NCBI RefSeq assembly: GCF_018323985.1
Contig: NZ_AP024590.1
Span: 1,798,001 to 1,862,000, forward strand
DNA length: 64,000 bases
Direction of reading: 5' to 3'
DNA from: Enterobacter kobei
Lineage (GTDB): Bacteria > Pseudomonadota > Gammaproteobacteria > Enterobacterales > Enterobacteriaceae
Below, one piece after another: positions 40,452-48,757 of the stretch. A model generated the notes under the pieces. That model saw only the letters and a list, made by a program, of their open reading frames with translations, was not told where the DNA came from and ran no database searches. The position numbers were made by a program, and so were the translations under genes. The first letter of the stretch is position 1. Each line of letters starts with the position of its first letter.

Positions 40452-41230
40452 ACCTTGAAAGCACCGTGAAGTACCATTTCGCCAAGTCCACTCAGATCAG
40501 TGACTCGCCGCGCGCTACCGCCTCAGATTCGCTAACCGGGACCGACATCATGGCAGCCATGGGAATGACACAGGAACGCGCTGCAATGGGCTACAGCGCA
40601 TTCCTGGGAAAAATGGGGATCAGCAGTAACGACCGTGCAAAGGCAATTGACCTACTGGCCCAGTATGCGATGACTCGCTGCGATAAGGTGGCCGCCTTAC
40701 GTAAGCTTGATTCGAATATTAAGCCGCAGGTAATGCAATTGCTCGCAACTTTTGCCTTTGAGGACTATTCACGTAGCGCCTCAAGCAAAAAGACCTGCGA
40801 CTGCTGCGACGGGGTAGGCTTCATGGCAGCAGACATCTTTACCAACAAATTCCGTAAGCCTGAAGGGAAAATGAAGGTGGCAGGCATGGTTAAGGTGAAG
40901 GAAACGGTCAAGGTACTTTGCCAGAAATGCCTGGGTTCCGGAGTAGTAAGTGCCGCATGCAATGACTGTCGCGGCAGAGGCAAGGCAGTGAATAAAGCAT
41001 TGACGCAGGCGCAGGGTGTGCCGGTGATCGGCGACTGTAAACGCTGCGGTGGAAGAGGGTATGAGCGAGTGCCATCGACTGAGGCGCATAACGCTATCTG
41101 TGAAATTACCGACAGCATCAGCCTCGACACCTGGAAGAAGTCAGTGAAACCGTTTTACGATCAGATGATCACCAAGTTCGAAATTGAGGAATCATGGGCT
41201 GAATCACAGCTCAAGAACATAACAAGATAA
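40448..41230 (+). CDS. Q: Q antitermination protein, enlarged zinc-finger form
   Basis: This 260-aa late antiterminator matches lambda Q at both ends (SDSPRATASDSLTGTDIMAA; ILNAVTR-like LKNITR; SVKPFYDQM). Lambda Q has 207 aa and two CxxC pairs. Here four DnaJ-like CxxCxGxG units occur near residues 117, 158, 171 and 197. Q binds DNA at pR' and converts polymerase to read through tR' into the tRNA, lysis and head-tail genes. Confidence 0.9.
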   Translation: MNLESTVKYHFAKSTQISDSPRATASDSLTGTDIMAAMGMTQERAAMGYSAFLGKMGISSNDRAKAIDLLAQYAMTRCDKVAALRKLDSNIKPQVMQLLATFAFEDYSRSASSKKTCDCCDGVGFMAADIFTNKFRKPEGKMKVAGMVKVKETVKVLCQKCLGSGVVSAACNDCRGRGKAVNKALTQAQGVPVIGDCKRCGGRGYERVPSTEAHNAICEITDSISLDTWKKSVKPFYDQMITKFEIEESWAESQLKNITR

Positions 41231-41300
41231 TGCACGATAAAATAGCTCGCTAAATTATCGTGAGCTATTTACTTTTCCCGAATCTGTGATAATCTCGTTC
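41231..41300 (+). promoter_or_regulatory. pR' late promoter region
   Basis: A perfect inverted repeat AATAGCTC / GAGCTATT (41242-41271) is followed by an extended -10 (TGTGATAAT, hexamer 41288-41293). Location and order after Q fit pR' and a Q-utilisation site. The exact start is not determined. Confidence 0.6.
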
Positions 41301-41341
41301 TAACACTACAAATCCGTGAATTGTTACGGTGAAGAATAAAA

Positions 41342-41366
41342 AGCCTCGGTTACCAGTCGGGGCTTT
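41342..41366 (+). terminator. tR'-like terminator
   Basis: The stem AGCCTC / GGGGCT with an 11-nt loop and TTT tail lies about 50 nt after the presumed pR' start. It would be the terminator that Q overrides. Confidence 0.6.
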
Positions 41367-41375
41367 GTCGTTTCT

Positions 41376-41453
41376 GGGCCGGAAGCTCATTTGGTATGAG
41401 CGGTCCCCTCATAAGGGAAGGGTAGACAGGTTCGAATCCTTCGCGGCCCACCA
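41376..41453 (+). tRNA. Phage tRNA with CAU anticodon (Met or Ile2)
   Basis: This 78-nt tRNA has an encoded CCA and anticodon loop CTCATAA. Acceptor, D and anticodon arms fold, but the T stem has only about three good pairs, pair 27-43 is mismatched and position 8 is A instead of the usual U. Stx-type phages carry an AUA-reading ileZ in the same place, so an Ile2 identity is possible. Confidence 0.75.
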
Positions 41454-41459
41454 AATTAT

Positions 41460-41535
41460 GGAACTCTGGCGTAGATGGTTCGCGCGGATGCCTGAAGAGC
41501 ATTAGGAGATGGTTCGATTCCATCGGGTTCCACCA
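41460..41535 (+). tRNA. Phage tRNA-Phe (GAA)
   Basis: This 76-nt cloverleaf has acceptor GGAACTC/GGGTTCC, anticodon stem GATGC/GCATT, loop CTGAAGA and a perfect five-pair T stem (GATGG/CCATC). CCA is encoded. The anticodon is GAA. Confidence 0.9.
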
Positions 41536-41540
41536 AATAA

Positions 41541-41615
41541 GCCGGTCTAGTTCAGTGGCAGAACGGCAGCCTTGTAAGCTGCGCGTCAGAGGTTCGATTC
41601 CTTTGCCCGGCACCA
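41541..41615 (+). tRNA. Phage tRNA-Thr (UGU)
   Basis: This 75-nt cloverleaf has anticodon stem GCAGC/GCTGC and loop CTTGTAA. The acceptor has one mismatch (position 6-67). CCA is encoded. Confidence 0.9.
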
Positions 41616-41670
41616 AATCCCAGCCAGGGTATCTTCGGCCACAGAGCCGACATTGCTTCACCCTCATCTT

Positions 41671-41694
41671 GCCAGCCTCGCGCTGGCTTTTTAT
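41671..41694 (+). terminator. Terminator between tRNAs and holin
   Basis: GCCAGC-CTCGC-GCTGGC is followed by TTTTTATT, downstream of the three tRNAs. Q-modified polymerase would be needed to reach the lysis genes. Confidence 0.8.
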
Positions 41695-41795
41695 TCGCGC
41701 CCATCCAGACAGCTAACCACTTATCCCTTACCGCACTGGATGAGGCGCTTTCCTATGACTAACACAGCACCGACCCTGTACAGGCGGAGGTGGAG

Positions 41796-42161
41796 ATGAA
41801 ACGTATGCCGGACAAAGACCCTGGGTTTTGGGCCAGTCTTATAGCCTGGCTGTATGCCCATAAAAACGAATCGGGATACGCAGGTCTTGCCGGTGTAATG
41901 GCGATCCTCCGCGCGACGTATATCGGCAAAGAATCATGGCCCCGGCGTTTGCTGGACGCCGCGATGTGCAGCCTGTTTGCTTTCTTTTTACAGCCAACGC
42001 TTCAGGTGATTGGATCTGTTTTTAACTGGAATTTCAGCGAAGACACAACGCGCGTAGCAGCGGTGTTTATCGGCTTCCTGGGTGTTGATTACATCTCAAC
42101 AAAAGTACGCCGCCAGATTGATAAGCGGCTTGGGGGTACTGACGATGCTCAAAGCCAGTGA
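41796..42161 (+). CDS. Phage holin, lambda-family class (Phage_holin_3-like)
   Basis: This 121-aa protein has three hydrophobic segments (YAGLAGVMAILRATYIG; RLLDAAMCSLFAFFLQPTLQ; VAAVFIGFLGVDYISTKV) and charged ends, matching the P21/ES18-type holin family. It permeabilises the inner membrane at lysis. The start is set by GGCGGAGG; a second in-frame ATG three codons later could give a dual-start pair. Confidence 0.85.
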   Translation: MKRMPDKDPGFWASLIAWLYAHKNESGYAGLAGVMAILRATYIGKESWPRRLLDAAMCSLFAFFLQPTLQVIGSVFNWNFSEDTTRVAAVFIGFLGVDYISTKVRRQIDKRLGGTDDAQSQ

Positions 42162-42777
42162 ATTCCAGCGGGCAACCGGAGTAAGCAATGCTATGCGTGA
42201 TGCATGGCACCCACACCTTGTGGCCGCCATGGAGACGTATCAGATCAATACACCGTTGCGACAGGCGCATTTTCTTGCTCAGGTTGGGCATGAGTCTGGC
42301 GGCTTCACCACGGTTACTGAAGGTCTGAATTACAGCGAATCGGCATTACTCTCACTATTCGGTAAGCGCATCACACCGGCGCAGGCTAAAGCCTACGGAC
42401 GCAATGCTGAACATGCAGCAAACCAGACGATGATCGCCAACATCATTTATGCCAACCGAAACGGAAATGGTGATGTGAAATCCGGTGATGGGTATCGCTA
42501 TCGTGGTCGTGGTCTGATCCAGATTACCGGGCGTGCAAATTATGCTGCGCTCGTTAAGCAACTCGGCGTTGATGTAGTGGCAAGCCCTGACCTGTTGACA
42601 GGAAACAAGCTGGCGGCTGAGTCTGCCGCCGCCTGGTGGAAAAATCACGGCCTGAATGAGATTGCTGATTCTGATGATGTTAGCCGCATCACCCGGATCA
42701 TTAACGGTGGTACTAACGGACTGGACGACAGGAAATCCCGCCTCACAAAGGCTAAGGGGATTCTATGCTCAACATAA
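42145..42777 (+). CDS. GH19-type endolysin
   Basis: This 210-aa protein is a family-19 chitinase-like muramidase (AHFLAQVGHESGGFTTVTEG with catalytic Glu50 and Glu59 candidates; YRYRGRGLIQITGRANYAAL). It degrades peptidoglycan. No signal-anchor sequence is seen, so it would depend on the holin. It overlaps the holin end by 17 bp and Rz by 13 bp. Confidence 0.9.
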   Translation: MLKASEFQRATGVSNAMRDAWHPHLVAAMETYQINTPLRQAHFLAQVGHESGGFTTVTEGLNYSESALLSLFGKRITPAQAKAYGRNAEHAANQTMIANIIYANRNGNGDVKSGDGYRYRGRGLIQITGRANYAALVKQLGVDVVASPDLLTGNKLAAESAAAWWKNHGLNEIADSDDVSRITRIINGGTNGLDDRKSRLTKAKGILCST

Positions 42778-43220
42778 TCAGCTTCATCCGAAATTACTCT
42801 CACATCATCGTCATTGGTCTGATCTGCGTAGCTCTCTGGGGGCTAAACGCCAGAAACGGCCAGCTCACTGCAACTAACGAGCGCCTAGAAAAACTGGCTA
42901 ACGACAAAGACAACCAGATTAACGATCTGCGCTCGAAGAATGACGGCCTGGCTGCCAGTGTGGGCGAACTGGTTACCGCAGTTCGCCAGCAGAACGAGGT
43001 CATGTCACAGGTCGCTGAGCAAAGAGCAACGACAGCACAGCTAAACAGGAAGCTTCAGGATGAAATTAAGGCCTACCTCGCAGCGGATACATGCGCTGCT
43101 TCCCCTGTTAACAGTAATGCTGTTGACCGCCTGCGCGCCGCAGCAAAAGCCGCAAGTGGAGTACCAGGTAATAAAGCAGCCGATGCTAAACCTGCCGGCA
43201 GACCTGACAAGTCAGATTGA
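42765..43220 (+). CDS. Rz: Rz, inner-membrane i-spanin
   Basis: This 151-aa protein has an N-terminal membrane helix (IIVIGLICVALWGLNARNG) and a long periplasmic coiled coil (NERLEKLANDKDNQINDLRS). It pairs with Rz1 to fuse the inner and outer membranes at lysis. Confidence 0.88.
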   Translation: MLNIISFIRNYSHIIVIGLICVALWGLNARNGQLTATNERLEKLANDKDNQINDLRSKNDGLAASVGELVTAVRQQNEVMSQVAEQRATTAQLNRKLQDEIKAYLAADTCAASPVNSNAVDRLRAAAKAASGVPGNKAADAKPAGRPDKSD

Positions 43221-43353
43221 TGTGCCTGAGCCGCCCGCAATGATGACCTTTGGCGCAAGCGTGGAATTGAATGCTCAGCTCTACGGAGTTATCGGCCAGT
43301 GCAATATTGACCGGGCGGCCATCAGGAAAATCGAAGCTACCAGATCGCAGTGA
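43060..43353 (+). CDS. Rz1: Rz1-type outer-membrane lipoprotein (o-spanin)
   Basis: This 97-aa protein is read in another frame, starting within Rz and extending beyond it. It has a lipoprotein signal ending LLTAC (Cys25) followed by a proline-containing periplasmic region (IDVPEPPAMM). It is the partner of Rz. It is longer than lambda Rz1, but the overlapping layout is the classic one. Confidence 0.88.
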   Translation: MKLRPTSQRIHALLPLLTVMLLTACAPQQKPQVEYQVIKQPMLNLPADLTSQIDVPEPPAMMTFGASVELNAQLYGVIGQCNIDRAAIRKIEATRSQ

Positions 43354-43394
43354 CAACCCGCACGAAGATTCCAGATCGGCAACACAGCAATATC

Positions 43395-43421
43395 AGCCTC
43401 GCCATGTGCGGGGCTTTTTTA
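43395..43421 (+). terminator. Terminator after the lysis cassette
   Basis: GCCTCGC-CATGT-GCGGGGC with six T residues, 41 bp after the Rz1 stop. Confidence 0.82.
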
Positions 43422-43499
43422 TTGGGGCATGACAAACCCCAAGAAGAACTGCCACCCGAAATGGCAGAGCATGACCACAAACACACCGAACCCTAACCT

Positions 43500-43568
43500 G
43501 TGAAATGAGCCTTTGGAGACGTCAGTTTAGTGCTGGCGAGCCTTCGGTGGGCTGGCGTTTCATTTCGG
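43500..43568 (+). ncRNA. Candidate C4-type antisense RNA upstream of rha
   Basis: Segment a' (GTGAAATGAGCCTTTG, 43500-43515) can pair at 15 of 16 positions with 43569-43584, and the pairing extends partly to the rha ribosome site (TAAGG). Segment b' (GGCGTTT, 43554-43560) is complementary to AAACGCC just before the rha ATG. A hairpin (GAGCC-TTCGGT-GGGCT) lies between them. This is the logic of C4 RNAs that silence antirepressor synthesis in P1-like and other prophages. No promoter was mapped, and boundaries are estimated. Confidence 0.6.
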
Positions 43569-43600
43569 CAAAGGTTCATCTCACAAGTAAGGTAAACGCC

Positions 43601-44287
43601 ATGCAATTAGTTGAAATCAAGAAGCTAGACCTGGTCACCAACTCGGCAGTGATCGCCAGTGGTGTTATGAAGGATCACAAGCCAGTGATTCAACTCATCA
43701 GGAAGTACAAAAGCGACCTCGAAGAATTCGGAAGGGTGGAATTTGAAATGCGACCCTTTCAAACGGATGGGGGCATGCAGAAGCAGGAAATAGCACTGTT
43801 AAACGAACAGCAAACCACGCTGTTGATCACCTACATGCGAAACAATGAAGTTGTGCGTGAATTCAAAAAGCGCCTGGTAGCTGAATTCTTCACTATGCGC
43901 AGCGCGCTGGCGAAAAAGAAGATGGACCGCAACTCCGCGCGCCTGGAATACAAACCCATGACCGACGCCATTAAGCATGAGTGTGAGGCTCAGGGTAAGC
44001 AGATAGCACCGCATCACTTCAGCAATGAAGCCGACTTGATTAACCGTTTGGCGCTGGGTATGACGGCGGCTAAGTTCCGAGTGCATCACGAAATCGGGAA
44101 GAAAGAGCCGATCCGCGATTACCTGACGCCGGAACAAATTCACTGCATCACCGAGCTACAGCGCGCCAACACGGTATTCATCAGCATGGGGTGGGACTTC
44201 GAACAACGCAAAGAAGTGCTTCGCGGCATGTTCGAGCGTAATCACCGCCAGCCACTTATCGAAGAGCAGCACCGCCTGGCCGCATAA
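43601..44287 (+). CDS. Rha-family phage regulatory protein
   Basis: This 228-aa protein has an N-terminal Rha domain (VTNSAVIASGVMKDHKPVIQ; EKKRLVAEFFTMRSAL-like KKRLVAEFFTMRSALAKKKM) and a C-terminal part with HHFSNEADLINRLALGMTAA. Rha proteins interfere with phage growth in hosts lacking IHF and belong to the antirepressor-like class. The start follows AAGG, and a C4-like leader precedes it. Confidence 0.86.
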   Translation: MQLVEIKKLDLVTNSAVIASGVMKDHKPVIQLIRKYKSDLEEFGRVEFEMRPFQTDGGMQKQEIALLNEQQTTLLITYMRNNEVVREFKKRLVAEFFTMRSALAKKKMDRNSARLEYKPMTDAIKHECEAQGKQIAPHHFSNEADLINRLALGMTAAKFRVHHEIGKKEPIRDYLTPEQIHCITELQRANTVFISMGWDFEQRKEVLRGMFERNHRQPLIEEQHRLAA

Positions 44288-44475
44288 CAACAGATTTGTG
44301 GTTTTGAGAGCCACTTTCACAACGGCTCTTCATTACAGAAGCTCCTTGCGAGGGGCTTCGATAATGATCTGTGTAACCCCGCAAGGATGGTGATCACATC
44401 TTGCTGACGGGTAAGCCGTAAGTGGCTAAGCACTTCTGAGAAGCAGGGCAACAGCTGCGACACGTGGAGAACGAA
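44288..44475 (+). other. Structured non-coding stretch after rha
   Basis: These 188 bp contain several hairpins, for example GAAGCTCC / GGGGCTTC (44339-44361) and AGTGGCT-A-AGCACT-like and CTTCTGAGAAG elements (44420-44445). There is no credible gene. It lies just ahead of the packaging genes, so it could hold a pac or cos site or an RNA element; neither is shown. Confidence 0.5.
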
Positions 44476-44679
44476 ATGGCTACCGTCTACCGAATCACAA
44501 TCACCAAAAAATCCAAAGAGACCTTCACCGGTCTCATGACCCGCAGTCAGCCAGAAATCATCAACGGCTTCGTTGCTCTCGCTGACGAAGAGGGTAAGTG
44601 GCGATATTTCAGCCCTGACAGCATTGAAGACTTCCTCTTTGATCCTGTAGAGCCGCCAGCAGAACAAACAACGGAGTAA
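44476..44679 (+). CDS. Hypothetical phage protein
   Basis: This 67-aa protein (MATVYRITITKKSKETFTGL; WRYFSPDSIEDFLFDPVEPP) starts behind GGAGAACGAA. It is acidic at the C-terminus. It lies just before the metallopeptidase-like gene. The function is unknown. Confidence 0.68.
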   Translation: MATVYRITITKKSKETFTGLMTRSQPEIINGFVALADEEGKWRYFSPDSIEDFLFDPVEPPAEQTTE

Positions 44680-44682
44680 CCC

Positions 44683-45321
44683 ATGGCTAACGATGACGAT
44701 CGCAGGCCATATCCGCCAGTTAACTTCATCGCCTCCGACAACTGGCAGCCATACACCCGGCTCATTCCCGCTAACGAAGTGCATGAGTGGATAAACCGGC
44801 AAATTCTCAGCGATACCGGAAGCATTCATAACCCTGACCATGGGCACCTTCTTGAGGCTGATCTCTGCTTCATGTGGGCGTCAGGATCATTCGCTAAGAA
44901 AGGCCGCTATGTTCTCGGTCAGGCCGAACAGGTAATGCTGCGAGCCGGTGGATGGCAGAAAGCCAGAATGGAACAGCAGATGTATGAATGGTTCGGACGA
45001 ATGCCGAAGTTCATTATCACGCTGGCAGCCGATTACTGCTCACAATGCAGTGACCTCGAATTCTGCGCACTGGTAGAACATGAGCTTTACCACATCGCGC
45101 AGGCTACCGATGATTTCGGAGCGCCAAAGTTCAACAAAGAGACCGGGCAACCAGTGCTCACACTGCGCGGCCATGATGTCGAAGAATTTGTTGGCGTGGT
45201 TCGTCGATATGGTGCCAGCAAAGAAGTACAGGAGCTTGTTGATGCTGCCAATGCGCCAGCAGAAGTGGCTCACATCGATATAGCCAGATCATGCGGTACA
45301 TGCATGTTAAAGCTGGCCTAA
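44683..45321 (+). CDS. Putative phage metallopeptidase
   Basis: This 212-aa protein has a zinc-peptidase motif HELYH at residues 133-137 and a phage metallopeptidase layout (EADLCFMWASGSFAKKGRYV; RMPKFIITLAADYC). It follows the preceding gene by 3 bp and precedes the terminase genes. The substrate is unknown; activity is inferred from the motif. Confidence 0.78.
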   Translation: MANDDDRRPYPPVNFIASDNWQPYTRLIPANEVHEWINRQILSDTGSIHNPDHGHLLEADLCFMWASGSFAKKGRYVLGQAEQVMLRAGGWQKARMEQQMYEWFGRMPKFIITLAADYCSQCSDLEFCALVEHELYHIAQATDDFGAPKFNKETGQPVLTLRGHDVEEFVGVVRRYGASKEVQELVDAANAPAEVAHIDIARSCGTCMLKLA

Positions 45322-45353
45322 CAATATGACTGATTATGACAGGCAGGTAATCT

Positions 45354-45803
45354 ATGGCGACACTGAAAGGTGAGGTCAAAGCCTTCATCGTTCAGTCCCT
45401 TGCCTGCTTCGATACTCCATCCCAGGTGGTTGAGTCGGTCAAAAAAGAATTTGACCTGAGCATCACGCGTCAGCAGGTCGAATCACACGACCCGACGAAA
45501 GCAAACGGCAGGGGGCTGGCGCAGAAATGGGTTGAGCTATTCCATGAAACCCGCAAGCGCTTCCAGACTGAATTAAGCGACATCCCGATCGCCAACAAAG
45601 CCTATCGTCTCCGCGCGCTTGACCGGATGATGACCAAAGCCGAAAGCATGAGGAACATGGCTCTTGCAGCATCTCTGATGGAGCAGGCGGCCAAAGAGTG
45701 CGGTGATGCATATACCAATAAGCAGAAGCTGGAACACTCAGGCGGCCTAGCCGTGAGCTCAGTTGCGTCTGTGATGGACGAAATAGGAGATGATGACCTG
45801 TAA
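45354..45803 (+). CDS. Terminase small subunit, DUF2280-type
   Basis: This 149-aa protein begins ATLKGEVKAFIVQSLACFDT and has a helix-turn-helix-like segment (FDLSITRQQVESHDPTK) and a helical C-terminus. DUF2280 proteins sit immediately upstream of large terminases, as here. It would recognise the packaging site. Confidence 0.82.
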   Translation: MATLKGEVKAFIVQSLACFDTPSQVVESVKKEFDLSITRQQVESHDPTKANGRGLAQKWVELFHETRKRFQTELSDIPIANKAYRLRALDRMMTKAESMRNMALAASLMEQAAKECGDAYTNKQKLEHSGGLAVSSVASVMDEIGDDDL

Positions 45804-45812
45804 GGAGTCGCT

Positions 45813-47288
45813 GTGTTAACTGAAAAGCAGAAAGCTCTCCTGAAAAACAGGTTTTGGCGTCTCAATCACCTCTACAAAATTAAAGATAAAAATGGTCAGT
45901 GTGTAACGTTCAAGATGACGCCAGAGCAACTTGAGTATTTCGACGGGATGCACGACCGTAACGTGATACTCAAAGCGCGCCAGCTGGGATTCACCACTGA
46001 GATGTGCATCATCCAGCTTGATCTGGCGATCTTTCACAAAAAAGAATGCGCTCTGATCGCTCACTCCCTTCCGGACTCAGAAAGGCTGTTCCGAAACAAA
46101 ACGCAGTTTGCCTATCAGCGAATGCCTGACGATATCAAGCTGGCCAACCCGCTTGTTAAAGAGACAACCAGTGAGTATGTATTCGCGAAAGGTGGAAGCG
46201 TAACAGTATCAACCTCATTCCGAGGCGGAACGCTGTACAGCCTGCATGTCTCTGAGTTCGGTAAGATCTGCGCCAAATGGCCGGATAAAGCGAAAGAGAT
46301 TGTGACGGGCGCTTTTGAGGCTGTCCCACTTGGCGGGAAGATCACCCTCGAAAGCACAGCTGAAGGCCGGGCGGGGTATTTCTACGACTATTGCAGTGAA
46401 GCTGAGAAAGCGATGCTGCAGGGTAAGCCCCTTTCCAACCTCGACTGGAAGTTCTTCTTCTTCTCCTGGTGGAAAAATCCGCAGTATGCAATCGACCCGG
46501 TTGAGCCGCTGCCAGCGCGCCTGGTTGAATACTTCGCAGAGATGGAGGCGAAGCACGGCGTTGTTCTGAACGAGCGCCAGAAAGCTTGGTACCACGCCAA
46601 AGAGAAAACTCTTGGCGATGACATGAAGCGCGAATATCCGACTATCCCGGCAGAGGCATTCCAGCAATCGGTCGAAGGCGCGTATTACGCCAAACAATTC
46701 CGCTGGCTCTACACCAATAAGCGGATCGGACAAATTCCGGATAACTCACACCTCCCGGTTCACACGTTCTGGGATATAGGGGTTGGCGACTCCACGGCGA
46801 TCTGGTTCGTGCGAGAGGTCGGCGAAGAGTTCCACGTCATCGACTACTACGAAAACTCTGGTGAAGGCTTACGGCATTACATGAAGGTGCTGAAAGACCG
46901 CGGCTATGAGTATGGCGAACACTGGGGGCCGCATGACATCGATAACCGTGAATTCGGTGCCGATGCCAAATCCCGCAGAGAACTTGCGCGCGAGGGGTAT
47001 GAAATCGACGGGCAGGTTTACAGCATGACGTTTCAGGTGGTGCCAAAAGTCGGTGTTGATACAGGCATTGAGTCGGTACGTGAAATTCTCCCGTCCTGCG
47101 TTTTCGACGAAGAAAAGTGCGCCGAGGGCATATCTCACCTCGAGGGCTACCGCAAGGAGTGGGACGACAAGCGCGGGTGCTGGAAAGATAAACCGCTTCA
47201 TGACTTCACATCACACGGCGCTGATGGCTTCCGCTACTTTGCTGTAGCGAAGAACAACCACAAGCAAGTCGGCGCAGTATTCTTCTAA
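45813..47288 (+). CDS. terL: Terminase large subunit
   Basis: This 491-aa packaging ATPase-nuclease starts at GTG behind TAAGGAG. Walker A-like KARQLGFTT lies at 54-62, and the ATPase region includes LHVSEFGKICAKWPDKAKEI and LESTAEG. A C-terminal nuclease region contains FWDIGVGDSTAIWFV. It cuts and pumps DNA into the prohead. Confidence 0.92.
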   Translation: MLTEKQKALLKNRFWRLNHLYKIKDKNGQCVTFKMTPEQLEYFDGMHDRNVILKARQLGFTTEMCIIQLDLAIFHKKECALIAHSLPDSERLFRNKTQFAYQRMPDDIKLANPLVKETTSEYVFAKGGSVTVSTSFRGGTLYSLHVSEFGKICAKWPDKAKEIVTGAFEAVPLGGKITLESTAEGRAGYFYDYCSEAEKAMLQGKPLSNLDWKFFFFSWWKNPQYAIDPVEPLPARLVEYFAEMEAKHGVVLNERQKAWYHAKEKTLGDDMKREYPTIPAEAFQQSVEGAYYAKQFRWLYTNKRIGQIPDNSHLPVHTFWDIGVGDSTAIWFVREVGEEFHVIDYYENSGEGLRHYMKVLKDRGYEYGEHWGPHDIDNREFGADAKSRRELAREGYEIDGQVYSMTFQVVPKVGVDTGIESVREILPSCVFDEEKCAEGISHLEGYRKEWDDKRGCWKDKPLHDFTSHGADGFRYFAVAKNNHKQVGAVFF

Positions 47289-47299
47289 GGAGCTCATCA

Positions 47300-48757
47300 G
47301 TGAGTGAATTAAGCACCGGGGAGCAGTTCCTCGTTAATGCCCTTGCTGATGCTATCGGGCGGCAGCGCATGCTGTACGCAGGCCAGCCAGGGAATACCAA
47401 ACGCACGAAGCTGTGGGATGAGTTTGGCTATCCGAACAATCTTGAGTTTGGCCGCTACTACCGGGCCTATGAGCGCAATGCTGTGGCTTATGCCGCCGTG
47501 CACAAGCTTCTCGAATCATGCTGGATGGACAATCCGACCATTATTGATGGAGAGGAAGAGAAAGAGGCCGAGCAGACGACGGAATGGGAAAAGGTGGTAA
47601 CGAAGCTGCTGAAGAAGCACTGGGCGAAAATCAAGGATGCCGATCGGCGAAATCTTGTTGGTCGTTACTCTGCACTACTCATCCAATTCCGTGACGGCAG
47701 GGAATGGAGTCAGCCTGTAGACAGAACGGTCGTCGCCAGGCTGAAAGATACTGCCATCGTTAAACTAATCCCCGCCTGGGAATCGCAGGTCAAGCCGGGA
47801 AGCTTCGATACTGACACGCTCTCTGAAACATACGGACAACCTGTTTCGTACAACTTCAACGAGCAACCAGTAGGCGATGATGGCACATATGGCCCGGTAC
47901 GCGGCGTTACCGTTCATCCGGAGCGGATCATCATCCTGTGTGAAGGCTCAGAGGATGAAAACATGCTGTCCGGCGTGCCGTTCCTGCGCGCAGGGTACAA
48001 TAAGCTGCTCGACCTTGAGAAGGTTTCAGGCGGTAGCGCTGAGGGCTTCCTGAAGAACGCCAGCCGCCAGCTTGCGACTGAATTCAATGAGCAGGTGAGC
48101 ATTGATACCTTGATAAAGCAGGCTAAAGACGCCGGGTACGACAGGCTTGGCGATGCGATGAACGACAAGGTCAATAAGCTAAACAGTGGCACTGATGCCG
48201 CTCTGGTAACTCAGGGCGGAAAAACATCGGTGTTATCAGTGGCGGCCGCTGACCCGAAACCCACATGGGAGGTCGCAGCCAACGAGTTCGCCGCTTCAAT
48301 TCAGTGCCCGTTCACCATTCTGTTTGGTCAGCAGACAGGACGCCTAGCCTCGGATGAGGATAAGACGGACTGGGCGAAGCGCTGTAATGGTCGTCGCTGG
48401 GGCTTTATGTCGTCGGTAATCGAAACCATCCTGGAGCGATTCTGGACGCTTGGCGTCATCGACCAGCCATCATCCGGAGAAGTATCTCTGGCATGGTCTG
48501 ATCTGCTCGCGCCGAGCGAGAAAGAGAAGATTGCCAACATGCAGGCAATGGCTACGGTGGCGAAAGATACACAGCAGGCATACGGCACACCGGCGGTGGA
48601 TGAAAACGAAATCCGCGCAGTGGGTGAGCTTGAGCCTCGCAAGGTAGTAAAGACGCCTAACCCAGACGCAAAGCAAAACGATAAGGACCCGCTGACAGAT
48701 GATGATGACAGCGCAAACCAGAATCGGGACGCCGATCGTACCGCGCAACAAGGCTGA
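47300..48757 (+). CDS. Portal protein, DUF1073-type
   Basis: This 485-aa protein matches DUF1073 portals (FGRYYRAYERNAVAYAAVHK; FGQQTGRLASDEDKTDWAKR). It forms the dodecameric DNA gate at one capsid vertex. The C-terminus is acidic. It lies 11 bp after the terminase and overlaps the next gene by about 59 bp. Confidence 0.9.
   Translation: MSELSTGEQFLVNALADAIGRQRMLYAGQPGNTKRTKLWDEFGYPNNLEFGRYYRAYERNAVAYAAVHKLLESCWMDNPTIIDGEEEKEAEQTTEWEKVVTKLLKKHWAKIKDADRRNLVGRYSALLIQFRDGREWSQPVDRTVVARLKDTAIVKLIPAWESQVKPGSFDTDTLSETYGQPVSYNFNEQPVGDDGTYGPVRGVTVHPERIIILCEGSEDENMLSGVPFLRAGYNKLLDLEKVSGGSAEGFLKNASRQLATEFNEQVSIDTLIKQAKDAGYDRLGDAMNDKVNKLNSGTDAALVTQGGKTSVLSVAAADPKPTWEVAANEFAASIQCPFTILFGQQTGRLASDEDKTDWAKRCNGRRWGFMSSVIETILERFWTLGVIDQPSSGEVSLAWSDLLAPSEKEKIANMQAMATVAKDTQQAYGTPAVDENEIRAVGELEPRKVVKTPNPDAKQNDKDPLTDDDDSANQNRDADRTAQQG

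Noticed and set aside
41350..41667. Minus-strand frame across the phage tRNAs
   Set aside because: It is created by the reverse complement of the tRNA genes and is not a protein.
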